A DNA stretch of 64,000 nt from the NCBI GenBank assembly GCA_905233345.1, contig CAJODQ010000004.1, forward strand, positions 50,206 through 114,205, given 5' to 3'. The DNA comes from an uncultured Bacteroidales bacterium (GTDB lineage Bacteria > Bacteroidota > Bacteroidia > Bacteroidales > UBA932). Shown here piece after piece: positions 25,520 to 34,751 of the stretch (the stretch's first letter is position 1; each line of letters starts with the position of its first letter). The notes below the pieces were generated by a model. That model was not told where the DNA came from. It worked only from the letters and a program-made list of their open reading frames with translations, and ran no database searches. The position numbers and the translations under genes are program-made.

Positions 25520-26965
25520 ATGAAAAAACTGGCCTTTCTTTTTTCCCTGCTGCTGACGGTTTCGCTCTTGCAGGCGCAGTCACTCACACTGGCGCACCTG
25601 TTTTCCGACCACATGGTCCTGCAGCAGCAAAGTTCCGCCCCGGTCTGGGGCTGGGGTACCCCCGGCAAGACCGTGACGGTGCAGGGTTCCTGGGGCGCTG
25701 AAGCCCGTACGAAAGTGGCCGATGACGGCTCCTGGCGAGTATCGCTGCCCACCGCTGCTGTCGGCGCGCCCCATACGCTGACCATTTCGTGCGGCAAGGA
25801 GAAACTGACGGTTTCCGACGTTGCGCTGGGCGAAGTGTGGATCTGCAGCGGGCAGTCGAACATGGAGATGCCGATGCGCGGCTTCGGCTTCCAGCAAGTC
25901 GACGGCTTCCGTGACCACCTGCTCGAAGCGGGTGCCTACGCCGACCGCATCCGCGTGCTCAACATCAAGTCCGACACCACCCATATGGCGCAGTCCGACA
26001 TCGAAGCAGTCTGGAAACCGGCGGATATGGAAACCTGTGCGGAGACCTCCGCCGTGGCTTATCTCTTTGCCAAACGCCTCACCGCGAGCCTGGGTGTGCC
26101 GGTGGGCATCATCGTCAACGCCTGGGGCGGCAGCCGCATTGAGCCGTGGATGACCATGGAGACCGTGGAAAACGCCGGCATTTCCGATGCTGAACTGGCC
26201 GAGATCAAGGCGCTCCACGAGACAGCCGGCCTGTGGCCCAATGGCGTGGCCACGGTGTGGAATGGCCGGGTTGCCCCGATTGTGGGCTATACGGCCAAGG
26301 GTTTCCTCTGGTACCAGGGCTGTTCCAACATCTCACAGTCCTGCTACGACCTGCTGCAGACAGCCATGGTGAAGCAGTGGCGCGATGCCTGGGGCGTAGG
26401 CGAGGGGATGCCTTTCATCTTTGCGTTGCTGGCCCCCTACGACCACAGCAAGGCCGACGGCCGCTGGCGCCCGGCTTTCGTCCGGACGCAGATGCATGCT
26501 GCGGAACTCACGCCCAACAGCTATGCTGTTTCCCTGGAGACGCTGGGTGATGAGGTGACCATCCATCCGCCGCGCAAGCAGGAAGTGGCTGACATGATGG
26601 CGCTTCGGACCCTCAGCTCCGCCTATGGGGTAAACGTGGGCATGACCGTCGATTATCCGGAGCCGAAATCCATCGAGTACCTCGAGGACGGCCGCGTCAA
26701 GATTCTGTTTACCAATGTCTGGTCGAACCTGCAGTCGATCTCTGCCCGGAAGATCACGGGCTTTGAACTGGCCGGGGAAGACCGCAACTTTCATCTGGCG
26801 GAGGCCGAGGTGGACTGGGATGGCCAGACAGTCTATGTCCATTGTGCCGATGTGCCGCATCCCGTGGCCGTTCGCTACAGTTTCCGCAACTGGATGGGCG
26901 CCGACCTGCAAACCTCCTACGGCATTCCCGTTCCGCCTTTCCGCAGCGACGACTGGCCGCTGTAA
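25520..26965 (+). CDS. SASA-domain carbohydrate esterase (sialate O-acetylesterase-like), secreted
   Basis: 481 aa, with a signal peptide (MKKLAFLFSLLLTVSLLQAQ). An N-terminal beta domain (SDHMVLQQQSSAPVWGWGTPG) precedes the SGNH-like core with the nucleophile motif ICSGQSNMEMPM, IVNAWGGSRIEPW and LWYQGCSNI. Most homologs have QGESN in the last motif; here Glu is replaced by Cys. In mannan and xyloglucan loci such proteins are inferred to remove acetyl groups from the backbone, which fits acetylated glucomannan. Spaced 1 bp from the GH130 stop codon and 21 bp ahead of the GH31 gene. Confidence 0.83.
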   Translation: MKKLAFLFSLLLTVSLLQAQSLTLAHLFSDHMVLQQQSSAPVWGWGTPGKTVTVQGSWGAEARTKVADDGSWRVSLPTAAVGAPHTLTISCGKEKLTVSDVALGEVWICSGQSNMEMPMRGFGFQQVDGFRDHLLEAGAYADRIRVLNIKSDTTHMAQSDIEAVWKPADMETCAETSAVAYLFAKRLTASLGVPVGIIVNAWGGSRIEPWMTMETVENAGISDAELAEIKALHETAGLWPNGVATVWNGRVAPIVGYTAKGFLWYQGCSNISQSCYDLLQTAMVKQWRDAWGVGEGMPFIFALLAPYDHSKADGRWRPAFVRTQMHAAELTPNSYAVSLETLGDEVTIHPPRKQEVADMMALRTLSSAYGVNVGMTVDYPEPKSIEYLEDGRVKILFTNVWSNLQSISARKITGFELAGEDRNFHLAEAEVDWDGQTVYVHCADVPHPVAVRYSFRNWMGADLQTSYGIPVPPFRSDDWPL

Positions 26966-26986
26966 CGATAAACAAGCGCACTGACT

Positions 26987-29779
26987 ATGAAAAGATTGTT
27001 CTTCCTGTTGCTGTTGCCGGCGCTGCTGTTGCCGGCCTCCTGCCAGAAAGCCTATACGGTCCAAGGCGACCAGGTCACAATTCCCTGCCGCGACATGCAG
27101 CTCCGGCTGCAGGTCATCACTCCGGAGATCATCCGGGTCTCGGCTGTTCCGGAAGGCGCTTTTGCGAGCCGTCCGAGCCTGGCCGTGGTGCCGCAGGACG
27201 GATGCCGTGCTTTCGAAGTGACCGAAGCGGGCGGCAAGGTCCGCTTGGCGACGGACAGCCTGGTCGTGGAAGTCTATAAGGCCTCCGGCACCCTGAATTT
27301 CTTCCGGGCAGACGGAACGCCGCTGCTGGAGGAAGGCGAAATCTCTTTTGATCCCATCGAGGTGGAAGGAAAAAAGGCCTGGTCGGTGCGTACCCAGTTT
27401 GCATCGGAACCCGATGAGTCGTTCTACGGGCTGGGCCAGCACCAGGCCGGCGAATTCGACCACAAGGGCCGCAGCGAAGAACTTTTCCAGTACAATACCA
27501 AGGTCAGTGTCCCCATGGTCGTCTCGACACGCGGCTACGGTTTGCTCTTCGATGCCTATTCGCTGAGCCGCTGGGGCAATCCCGCACCATACATGCAGTT
27601 GGGCGAGATGCTGACGCTCTACGACAAGAAGGGCGAGGAAGGCGCCCTGACCGGCACCTACCTGCCTGCCGGCGCGAAGCCCTTCGTCCAGCGGGAAGAC
27701 AGTCTTTACTATGAAAATGAATGGGCCATCCGCAACCTGCCGAAGCTGCCGCTCAACGGCGCGAAGGTGGTGTATGAGGGCTTCCTCGAGGCCCCCGAGA
27801 CGGCGGACTACCATTTCATCCAATATTATGCAGGTTTCCAGCGGACAGTGGTCGGCGGCGAGGAAGTGATGTCGCGCCGCTGGCGTCCGGCCTGGAACCC
27901 CAACAGCTACAAGTTTACCGTCCATCTGGAAGCGGGGGAGAAGACTCCCATCCGGGTGGAATGGGAACCTGACGGCGATGTGTCGTACATCGGATTGCGC
28001 GTGGCGCCGCTCCAGACAGCCGACGACGAAGCCGGCATCAGTTTCTGGTCGGAATTCGAGCCTCAGGCGGATTTCTATTTCATCGGCGGCGGCAGCTACG
28101 ACCGTGTGATTGGCGGCTATCGCACGCTGACCGGCAAGGCCCCGGTCATGCCCAAGTGGGTGCTGGGTTTCTGGCAGAGCCGCGAACGCTACTCCACGCA
28201 GGAAGAACTGGTGGGAACCCTCGCCGAACTGCGCCGGCGCCACATCCCTGTCGACAACATCGTACAGGACTGGCAGTACTGGAAAGATGACCAGTGGGGG
28301 AGCCATGTCTTCGACGAGACGCGCTATCCCGATCCGGAGAAAATGCTGGACGACGTGCATGCACTGCACGGCCGCTTCATGATCAGCGTATGGCCGAAGT
28401 TCTACACCAATACCGATCATTATCAGGAACTGAAAGCGGCGGGCTATGCCTACACGCACGCCGAAGAGGACCATCTGGTGGACTGGCTCGGCCACGAACA
28501 GAGTTTCTACGATGCCTATGCGGAGGGTGGCCGCCAAATGTTCTGGCGCCAGATCGACGAGACGCTCTATTCCCGTTTCGGCTGCAAGGTCGACGCCTGG
28601 TGGATGGACGCCAGCGAGCCAAACCTGCGCGACTGCCTGCCCATGGACTATTTCAAGTGGCTCATCACGCCGACGGCGCTGGGCCCTTCCACCGAATACC
28701 TGAATGCCTATTCCCTGGTCAATGCAGACGCCATTTACAAGGGGCAGCGGAGCGTGGATCCCGACAAGCGCGTGTTTCTGCTTACGCGGAGCGGCTTCGC
28801 CGGCCTGCAGCGTTACAGCACGGCGACCTGGAGCGGCGATATCGGCACTTCCTGGACCGACATGCGGATGCAGATGGCTGCCGGCCTGAACTTCTCGATG
28901 AGCGGCATTCCGTTCTGGGGCATGGACATCGGCGGCTTCTCGGTGATGAGCCAGTTCTACGATGCAAAGAACGCCGACGAATGGCGGGAACTCCAGACGC
29001 GCTGGCACCAGTTCGGCGCTTTCGTGCCGCTGTTCCGCACGCACGGCCAGTGGCCGCGCCGCGAGCTCTGGAACATCGCACCGGAAGGTTCTCCCGCTTA
29101 CGAGAGCATCCTCTGGTACATGCGCCTGCGCTACCGGCTCATGCCGTATCTCTATTCACTGACGGGTGCTGTGGCTTTCGAAGACTACACGCTGATGCGG
29201 GGCCTTCCGATGGATTTCCCCGATGATCCCAGGGTCCGCGATCTCTCCGACCAGTGGATGTTCGGCCCGGCCCTGATGCCCTGTCCGGTGGCTTATTACA
29301 AGGCGCGCAGCCGTGCGGTCTATTTCCCGGCCGGCGGCTGGTATGATTTCTACACCGGTGCGTTCATCGAAGGCGGGCGGGCCCGGGAAGTGGCTGCGCC
29401 GTATGCGCGCATGCCGCTCTATGTACGGGCCGGCTCCATCATCCCCTTCGGACCCGACATGGAATGGTCCGACCAGAAGCCGGCCGATGCCATCCGTCTC
29501 TATGTCTATGCGGGCGCTGATGCTGATTTCAAGCTCTACGAAGACGACGGGCTGACCTATAACTACGAAAAAGGCGCGTACAGCACGGTTTCCATCCACT
29601 GGGACGACGCTACCCGGACCCTGACCCTCGGCGAGCGCCAGGGCTCTTTCCCGGAGATGCTCTCCGAAAGGACCTTCCACGTCATTGTCGTGGATCCGTC
29701 CCATCCGCACGCCTACGATCCCGATGCAAAAGGTGTTGTATGTGCATATAAAGGAGAAAGTGTGACACTGACGATTTAA
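26987..29779 (+). CDS. GH31 alpha-xylosidase/alpha-glucosidase with inserted PA14 domain, lipoprotein
   Basis: 930 aa, lipoprotein-like signal (Cys19 in LLPASCQK). The N-terminal galactose-mutarotase-like domain (FYGLGQHQAGEF) is interrupted by a PA14 domain (about 251-343, VYEGFLEAPETADYHFI...). The catalytic barrel has the nucleophile Asp541 in WWMDASEPN, HQFGAFVPLFRTHG and the RLMPYLYSL helix. A PA14 insert in GH31 is known from alpha-xylosidases that act on xyloglucan oligosaccharides, which fits the xylose genes four positions downstream. The alternative is a general alpha-glucosidase. Its stop codon is 5 nt from the structured element at 29785. Confidence 0.9.
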   Translation: MKRLFFLLLLPALLLPASCQKAYTVQGDQVTIPCRDMQLRLQVITPEIIRVSAVPEGAFASRPSLAVVPQDGCRAFEVTEAGGKVRLATDSLVVEVYKASGTLNFFRADGTPLLEEGEISFDPIEVEGKKAWSVRTQFASEPDESFYGLGQHQAGEFDHKGRSEELFQYNTKVSVPMVVSTRGYGLLFDAYSLSRWGNPAPYMQLGEMLTLYDKKGEEGALTGTYLPAGAKPFVQREDSLYYENEWAIRNLPKLPLNGAKVVYEGFLEAPETADYHFIQYYAGFQRTVVGGEEVMSRRWRPAWNPNSYKFTVHLEAGEKTPIRVEWEPDGDVSYIGLRVAPLQTADDEAGISFWSEFEPQADFYFIGGGSYDRVIGGYRTLTGKAPVMPKWVLGFWQSRERYSTQEELVGTLAELRRRHIPVDNIVQDWQYWKDDQWGSHVFDETRYPDPEKMLDDVHALHGRFMISVWPKFYTNTDHYQELKAAGYAYTHAEEDHLVDWLGHEQSFYDAYAEGGRQMFWRQIDETLYSRFGCKVDAWWMDASEPNLRDCLPMDYFKWLITPTALGPSTEYLNAYSLVNADAIYKGQRSVDPDKRVFLLTRSGFAGLQRYSTATWSGDIGTSWTDMRMQMAAGLNFSMSGIPFWGMDIGGFSVMSQFYDAKNADEWRELQTRWHQFGAFVPLFRTHGQWPRRELWNIAPEGSPAYESILWYMRLRYRLMPYLYSLTGAVAFEDYTLMRGLPMDFPDDPRVRDLSDQWMFGPALMPCPVAYYKARSRAVYFPAGGWYDFYTGAFIEGGRAREVAAPYARMPLYVRAGSIIPFGPDMEWSDQKPADAIRLYVYAGADADFKLYEDDGLTYNYEKGAYSTVSIHWDDATRTLTLGERQGSFPEMLSERTFHVIVVDPSHPHAYDPDAKGVVCAYKGESVTLTI

Positions 29780-29784
29780 AGAGT

Positions 29785-29906
29785 ATGACCATATTCCGTT
29801 TCAAGACCGTCTGTGCCCACGCAGCCGTGAGTGGGAGGGGCCCAAAGCTTGCTTTGGGAGGGATAGGACCCGAAGGGTCCGTAGTCTTGAAATGGAATAT
29901 GGTCAT
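29785..29906 (+). ncRNA. Candidate structured RNA element, copy C1
   Basis: A closing stem P1 pairs 29785-29807 with 29884-29906 (22 of 23 positions). Inside are P2 CCCAC/GTGGG (29816-29820, 29831-29835, 10-nt loop ending GTGA), linker AGGGG, and P3 CCCAAAG-CTTG-CTTTGGG (29841-29858). Linker AGGGATA then leads to P4 GGACCC-GAA-GGGTCC (29866-29880) and linker GTA. All linkers and loops match copy C2 at 38535-38690 in length and mostly in sequence, while the stems differ with compensatory changes. The 3' arm of P1 contains the likely start codons of the GH2 gene, so folding could block its translation. No known RNA family was recognised; direction is inferred from gene orientation. Confidence 0.6.
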
Positions 29907-31992
29907 GCTCTTTATGATGCTGCTTTTTGTTCCGGCCGTTGGTCAGGAGCGTTTGTTCGACGACGGCTGGCGATTCGCCTTCGGAAATGCGTCTTCGCCG
30001 GAGAAGGATTTTGGCCGGGGGACGGAATATTTCAATTATTTCACCAAGGCCGCCTCGATCCACAATGCCGGCCCCTACGCCGTGGATTTTGACGACAGCG
30101 CCTGGAAGCCGGTTCGGCTGCCCCACGACTGGGTGGTGGACCTGCCCTTCGACCCGGCAGCATCGCACAGCCACGGCTACAAGACCGTGGGCTGGCGCTG
30201 GCCTGAAACCAGCGTGGGCTGGTACCGCAAACATTTCACCGTGCCCGCCGAGGCCCTCGGCCAGCCGGTCTCCGTGCGTTTCGATGGCATCTTCCGTGAC
30301 TCGGACGTTTGGGTCAACGGCTTCTGGCTGGGCGGCGAACAGAGCGGCTATACGACGGCTACCTACAACATCGCCGATTACCTGAACTACGGCGCGGACA
30401 ACGTGATCACCGTGCGGGTTGACGCCACGTTCGAGGAAGGCTGGTTCTATGAAGGCGCGGGCATCTACCGCCACACCTGGCTGACCATCGGCCCCGAAGC
30501 GACCCAGTCGCAGCGTCCGCTCCCGACCATCGAAATCGATCCCGACCGAGGTATTATCGTCGACGGCCAGGTGCTCCGCATCCACGGAGCGAATATCCAC
30601 CAGGACGCCGCCGGCGTGGGCGTCGCCATCCCCGACGCGTTGTGGGTATACCGCATCAAACAACTCCAGAAATATGGCTTCAATGCCATCCGTACTGCGC
30701 ACAATCCGGTTTCGCCGGCGCTGCTCGACATCTGCGACAGCCTGGGCATGTACGTGCTGGAAGAGACGCGCCTGATGGGCATCAACGAAGCCCAGCTCGA
30801 GTCGCTCCGCAAGATGATCGAGCGCGACAAACACCATCCCTGCATCATCCTGTGGGGCATCGGCAACGAAGAGTGGGGGATTGAGTGGAACGAGAAGGGC
30901 GAACGCATCGCCCGCACCATGACGGAATACTGCCACCAGCTCGATCCCACGCGGCCGGTGGTCGTTGCCTCGAGCAGCGGTCCCGAGATTGTGAAGGGCA
31001 CCGACGTGGCGGGTTACAACTATATCCTGCAGAACCCGGTCGACCGGCACCGGGCGGATTATCCGTCCCGCGTGGCCCTCGGCACCGAGGAAACCTCGGG
31101 CTGCGGCACCCGCGGCGTCTATTACGACGACCCGGAACATGGCCGCATGAAGGCCATCAACCGCGCCCCGCAGGGCCCTGACAGCCTGCTCAACTGCATT
31201 GAGCGGGGGTTGCAGTTCTACGATGTGCGCCCCTGGCTGGCCGGCCTGTTCTACTGGACGGGTTTCGACTACCGCGGCGAGCCCAATCCGCTGCAGTATC
31301 CGGCAACGGGATCCGAATTCGGCATTCTCGACTACTGCGGCTTCCCCAAGGACGAGGCGTTTTTCCTGCAGTCCTGGTGGACTGACGAACCCGTGCTGCA
31401 CATCCTCCCGCACTGGAACCTGGAAGGCCATGAAGGGGAGAAGATATCTGTCTGGGTGTACTCCAATTGTGACGAAGTATCCCTGACGGTCAACGGCAGG
31501 AACCTGGGCCGCCAGAAGATGCCGCACGACGGACATCTGGCCTGGACCGCTGTGTACCGCCCCGGTTCCGTGAAGGCCATCGGCTATAAAAAAGGCCGCA
31601 AGGTGATGGAAAAGACGGTCTGGACGGCGGGTAAGCCTGCCGCCATGCAGTCCGAAGTCGACCGAAGCGTCATTCAGGCGGACGGCCGCGACCTGGCGGT
31701 CGTGAATCTCTCCGTGCAGGATGCCAAGGGACGTTTCGTCCCGACGGCCTGCCTGCCCGTGACGGTCTGCGTCGAAGGCCCCGGCCGTATTCTGGGCTGC
31801 GGCAACGGCGATCCGGCCTTCCGTGGGAAAGAGCGCCCGGAAGATCCTGACGGGAAGGAATTTACCATTGATACATTCAACGGGCTGGCCCAGGTACTCA
31901 TCCAGAGTACCGGCGAGCCTGGCGACATACGACTTACCCTAAAATCTGAACCATGTACTTGTTGGGTTACGATATCGGCAGTTCGTCCGTAA
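29899..31992 (+). CDS. GH2-family glycosidase (beta-galactosidase-like) with shortened beta-sandwich region
   Basis: 697 aa from the ATG at 29899 (MVMLFMMLLFVPAVGQ, signal-like). The frame is open back to an ATG at 29785 with an AAAGAG sequence upstream, which would translate the structured element as a 38-residue extension. GH2 features are LPHDWVVDLPF, GWYRKHFTVP, the acid/base region WGIGNEEW and TEETSG near the nucleophile. Between HTWLTIGPEATQSQ and IDPDRGIIVDGQVLRIHG the usual ~90-residue Ig-like GH2 domain seems missing. Expected to release beta-galactose from side chains in the periplasm. The 3' end overlaps xylB by 40 bp and its last ~12 residues look unconserved. Confidence 0.85.
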   Translation: MVMLFMMLLFVPAVGQERLFDDGWRFAFGNASSPEKDFGRGTEYFNYFTKAASIHNAGPYAVDFDDSAWKPVRLPHDWVVDLPFDPAASHSHGYKTVGWRWPETSVGWYRKHFTVPAEALGQPVSVRFDGIFRDSDVWVNGFWLGGEQSGYTTATYNIADYLNYGADNVITVRVDATFEEGWFYEGAGIYRHTWLTIGPEATQSQRPLPTIEIDPDRGIIVDGQVLRIHGANIHQDAAGVGVAIPDALWVYRIKQLQKYGFNAIRTAHNPVSPALLDICDSLGMYVLEETRLMGINEAQLESLRKMIERDKHHPCIILWGIGNEEWGIEWNEKGERIARTMTEYCHQLDPTRPVVVASSSGPEIVKGTDVAGYNYILQNPVDRHRADYPSRVALGTEETSGCGTRGVYYDDPEHGRMKAINRAPQGPDSLLNCIERGLQFYDVRPWLAGLFYWTGFDYRGEPNPLQYPATGSEFGILDYCGFPKDEAFFLQSWWTDEPVLHILPHWNLEGHEGEKISVWVYSNCDEVSLTVNGRNLGRQKMPHDGHLAWTAVYRPGSVKAIGYKKGRKVMEKTVWTAGKPAAMQSEVDRSVIQADGRDLAVVNLSVQDAKGRFVPTACLPVTVCVEGPGRILGCGNGDPAFRGKERPEDPDGKEFTIDTFNGLAQVLIQSTGEPGDIRLTLKSEPCTCWVTISAVRP

Positions 31993-33425
31993 AGGCTTCG
32001 CTGGTGGAGGCGGAGACCGGAAAATGTGTTGCTTCCGCTTTCTATCCGGAAAAGGAGGCACCCATCCAGGCCCCGAAACCCGGCTGGGCCGAGCAGGATC
32101 CGGATGCCTGGTGGGACTATCTGAAACAGGCCACTGCGGCCGTTCTGGCGGAAAGCCGGGTGGCATCCGCAGACATCAAAGCCATTGGCATCTCCTATCA
32201 GATGCACGGACTCGTGTGCATCGACAAGGAAGGCAAGCCGTTACGTCCTTCCATCATCTGGTGCGATTCCCGCGCCGTGCCCTATGGCCAGCGGGCCTTT
32301 GACAGCCTGGGCCATGAATGGTGTCTGGAGCACCTGCTCAATTCTCCGGGCAATTTCACGGCGGCGAAGCTGGCCTGGGTCAAGGAGAATGAGCCGGCGG
32401 TTTATGAAGACATCTGGAAGATCCTGCTGCCGGGCGACTATGTCGCTTACCGTCTGACGGGTGAAGCCGCGACCACGGTCAGCGGCTTGTCGGAAGGCAT
32501 CTTCTGGAACTTCCTGAAGAACGCTCCGTCCCAGCGCCTGCTGGGTGCCCTGGGCATCGACGAATCGTTGCTGGCCAACATCGTTCCCACCTTCGGCGAT
32601 CAGGGCCGGCTCACGCCGGGTGCTGCCCGGGAACTCGGCCTGGCGGCCGGCACCCCGGTTACCTACCGCGCCGGCGACCAGCCCAACAACGCGCTGAGCC
32701 TGAATGTGTTGAATCCGGGTGAAATCGCCTCCACCGCCGGTACTTCCGGTGTGGTCTACGGCGTCATCGGGCAGGTGGCTCACGACCCGCTTTCGCGCGT
32801 CAATCCCTTCGCCCATGTGAACCACAGCGCCGATAACCCGCGCCTGGGTGTGTTGCTGTGCATCAACGGCACCGGCATCCTGAATGCCTGGGTGCGTCGG
32901 AACCTCATGCCCGAAGGCATGTCATACGCTGCCATGAACGAGCTGGCGGCACAGGCCCCGATCGGCAGCGACGGCATCTCCATCCTGCCGTTTGGCAACG
33001 GTGCCGAGCGCATGCTGCAGAACCACGATGTAGGCTGCACGTTCCGTGGCGTGAACTTCAACCGCCACGGCCGCGCCCATCTGCTGCGTGCTGCGCAGGA
33101 GGGGGTGGTCTTCTCGTTCTGCTACGGCATCGAGATCATGGAGCAGATGGGCATGAAGGTCGACCGCATCCATGCGGGACGCGCCAACATGTTTCTCTCG
33201 CCGATTTTCCGCGAAGCACTCGCCGGCACCTCCGGTGCGACCATCGAACTCTACGATACCGACGGCTCGGTGGGTGCTGCCCGCGGAGCGGGCATCGGCG
33301 CTGGCATTTACCGCGATGCAGCGGAGGCCTTTTCCACGCTGGAACGCCTGGATGTGGTGGAGCCGGTGAATGAATCGGCCTACAGGAATGCATACGAACA
33401 CTGGAAATCATATTTAAAACAATAA
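31953..33425 (+). CDS. xylB: Xylulokinase
   Basis: 490 aa FGGY-family kinase. It begins MYLLGYDIGSSSVKASLVE (phosphate-binding loop), has ISYQMHGLVCIDKEGKPLRP, WCDSRAVPYG, the AGDQPNNALSLNVL and AGTSGVVYGV segments and a C-terminal GAARGAGIGAG. It phosphorylates D-xylulose to xylulose 5-phosphate for the pentose phosphate pathway. The start lies inside the last 40 bp of the GH2 gene in another frame. It is 3 bp ahead of xylA, giving the xylB-xylA-transporter order common in Bacteroides. Confidence 0.95.
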   Translation: MYLLGYDIGSSSVKASLVEAETGKCVASAFYPEKEAPIQAPKPGWAEQDPDAWWDYLKQATAAVLAESRVASADIKAIGISYQMHGLVCIDKEGKPLRPSIIWCDSRAVPYGQRAFDSLGHEWCLEHLLNSPGNFTAAKLAWVKENEPAVYEDIWKILLPGDYVAYRLTGEAATTVSGLSEGIFWNFLKNAPSQRLLGALGIDESLLANIVPTFGDQGRLTPGAARELGLAAGTPVTYRAGDQPNNALSLNVLNPGEIASTAGTSGVVYGVIGQVAHDPLSRVNPFAHVNHSADNPRLGVLLCINGTGILNAWVRRNLMPEGMSYAAMNELAAQAPIGSDGISILPFGNGAERMLQNHDVGCTFRGVNFNRHGRAHLLRAAQEGVVFSFCYGIEIMEQMGMKVDRIHAGRANMFLSPIFREALAGTSGATIELYDTDGSVGAARGAGIGAGIYRDAAEAFSTLERLDVVEPVNESAYRNAYEHWKSYLKQ

Positions 33426-33428
33426 ATC

Positions 33429-34745
33429 ATGACTAAAGCGTATTTCCCTACCATTGGTAAGATCCCTTTCGAAGGGCCCGAGAGCAAGAATCCCCTGGCA
33501 TTCCATTACTATGAGCCCGAGCGCCTGGTGATGGGCAAGAAGATGAAAGACTGGCTGCGTTTCGCCATGTGCTGGTGGCACACCCTGGGCCAGGCCTCAG
33601 CCGACCAATTTGGCGGCCAGACCCGCAGCTATGCATGGGACCAGCTCGCCACGCCTGCCGAGCGCGCACGCGCCAAAGCTGACGCCGGCTTCGAAATCAT
33701 GCAGAAACTCGGCATCGAGTTTTTCTGCTTCCACGACATCGACCTGATCGAGGATACCGACGACATCGCCGAGTATGAGGCTCGCATGCGGGACATCACC
33801 GACTACCTGCTGGTCAAGATGAAGGAGACGGGCATCAAGAACCTCTGGGGCACCGCCAACGTGTTCGGCCATAAGCGCTACATGAACGGCGCGGCCACCA
33901 ACCCCGACTTCGCCGTGCTGGCTCGCGCCGCCGTCCAGATCAAGAACGCCATCGACGCCACCATCAAGCTGGGCGGTGAGAACTATGTGTTCTGGGGCGG
34001 CCGCGAAGGCTACCAGAGCCTGCTCAATACCCAGATGCAGCGCGAGAAGGAGCACCTGGGCCGTATGCTGTCCCTGGCCCGCGACTATGGCCGCGCCCAC
34101 GGCTTCAAGGGCACCTTCCTCATCGAGCCCAAGCCCATGGAGCCGACCAAGCACCAGTACGACCAGGATACGGAGACCGTCATTGGCTTCCTGCGCCGTC
34201 ACGGCCTCGACAAGGACTTCAAGGTCAATATCGAGGTGAACCACGCTACGCTGGCCGGCCATACTTTCGAGCACGAACTGGCCTGCGCCGTCGACCATGG
34301 CATGCTGGGCAGCATCGACGCCAACCGCGGCGACGCCCAGAATGGCTGGGACACCGACCAGTTCCCGATCGACAACTATGAGCTGACGCAGGCCATGCTG
34401 CAGATCATCCGCAATGGTGGCCTGGGCACTGGCGGATCGAACTTCGACGCCAAGCTGCGCCGCAACTCCACCGATCCGGAAGACATCTTCATCGCGCACA
34501 TCAGTGCCATGGACGCCATGGCCCGCGCGCTGGTCAACGCCGCCGCCATCCTCGAATCTTCGCCCATCCCCGCCATGATCAAGGAGCGCTATGCCTCTTA
34601 CGACAGCGGTAAGGGCAGGGAATACGAAGAGGGCAAGCTAAGCCTTGAGGACATCGTGGCCTTCGCCAAACAGAACGGCGAACCGAAACAGATCTCCGGC
34701 AAGCAGGAGCTCTACGAAACCATCGTGGCACTTTATTGCAAATAG
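33429..34745 (+). CDS. xylA: Xylose isomerase
   Basis: 438 aa, the length of class II xylose isomerases. Active-site segments are FFCFHDIDL (catalytic His), [26 protein letters not shown] (metal-binding Glu and catalytic Lys), [18 protein letters not shown] and [17 protein letters not shown] (metal ligands). It converts D-xylose to D-xylulose in the cytoplasm. Placed between xylB and the xylose-type transporter, downstream of the GH31 enzyme that is the likely source of xylose. Confidence 0.98.
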   Translation: MTKAYFPTIGKIPFEGPESKNPLAFHYYEPERLVMGKKMKDWLRFAMCWWHTLGQASADQFGGQTRSYAWDQLATPAERARAKADAGFEIMQKLGIEFFCFHDIDLIEDTDDIAEYEARMRDITDYLLVKMKETGIKNLWGTANVFGHKRYMNGAATNPDFAVLARAAVQIKNAIDATIKLGGENYVFWGGREGYQSLLNTQMQREKEHLGRMLSLARDYGRAHGFKGTFLIEPKPMEPTKHQYDQDTETVIGFLRRHGLDKDFKVNIEVNHATLAGHTFEHELACAVDHGMLGSIDANRGDAQNGWDTDQFPIDNYELTQAMLQIIRNGGLGTGGSNFDAKLRRNSTDPEDIFIAHISAMDAMARALVNAAAILESSPIPAMIKERYASYDSGKGREYEEGKLSLEDIVAFAKQNGEPKQISGKQELYETIVALYCK

Positions 34746-34751
34746 CAGCTC

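Noticed and set aside
29785..29898. Treating the 38 codons ahead of the GH2 signal-like segment as a normal N-terminus
   Set aside because: The sequence is part of a structured element repeated at 38535; a start at 29785 with AAAGAG upstream remains possible but would give an unusually long n-region.
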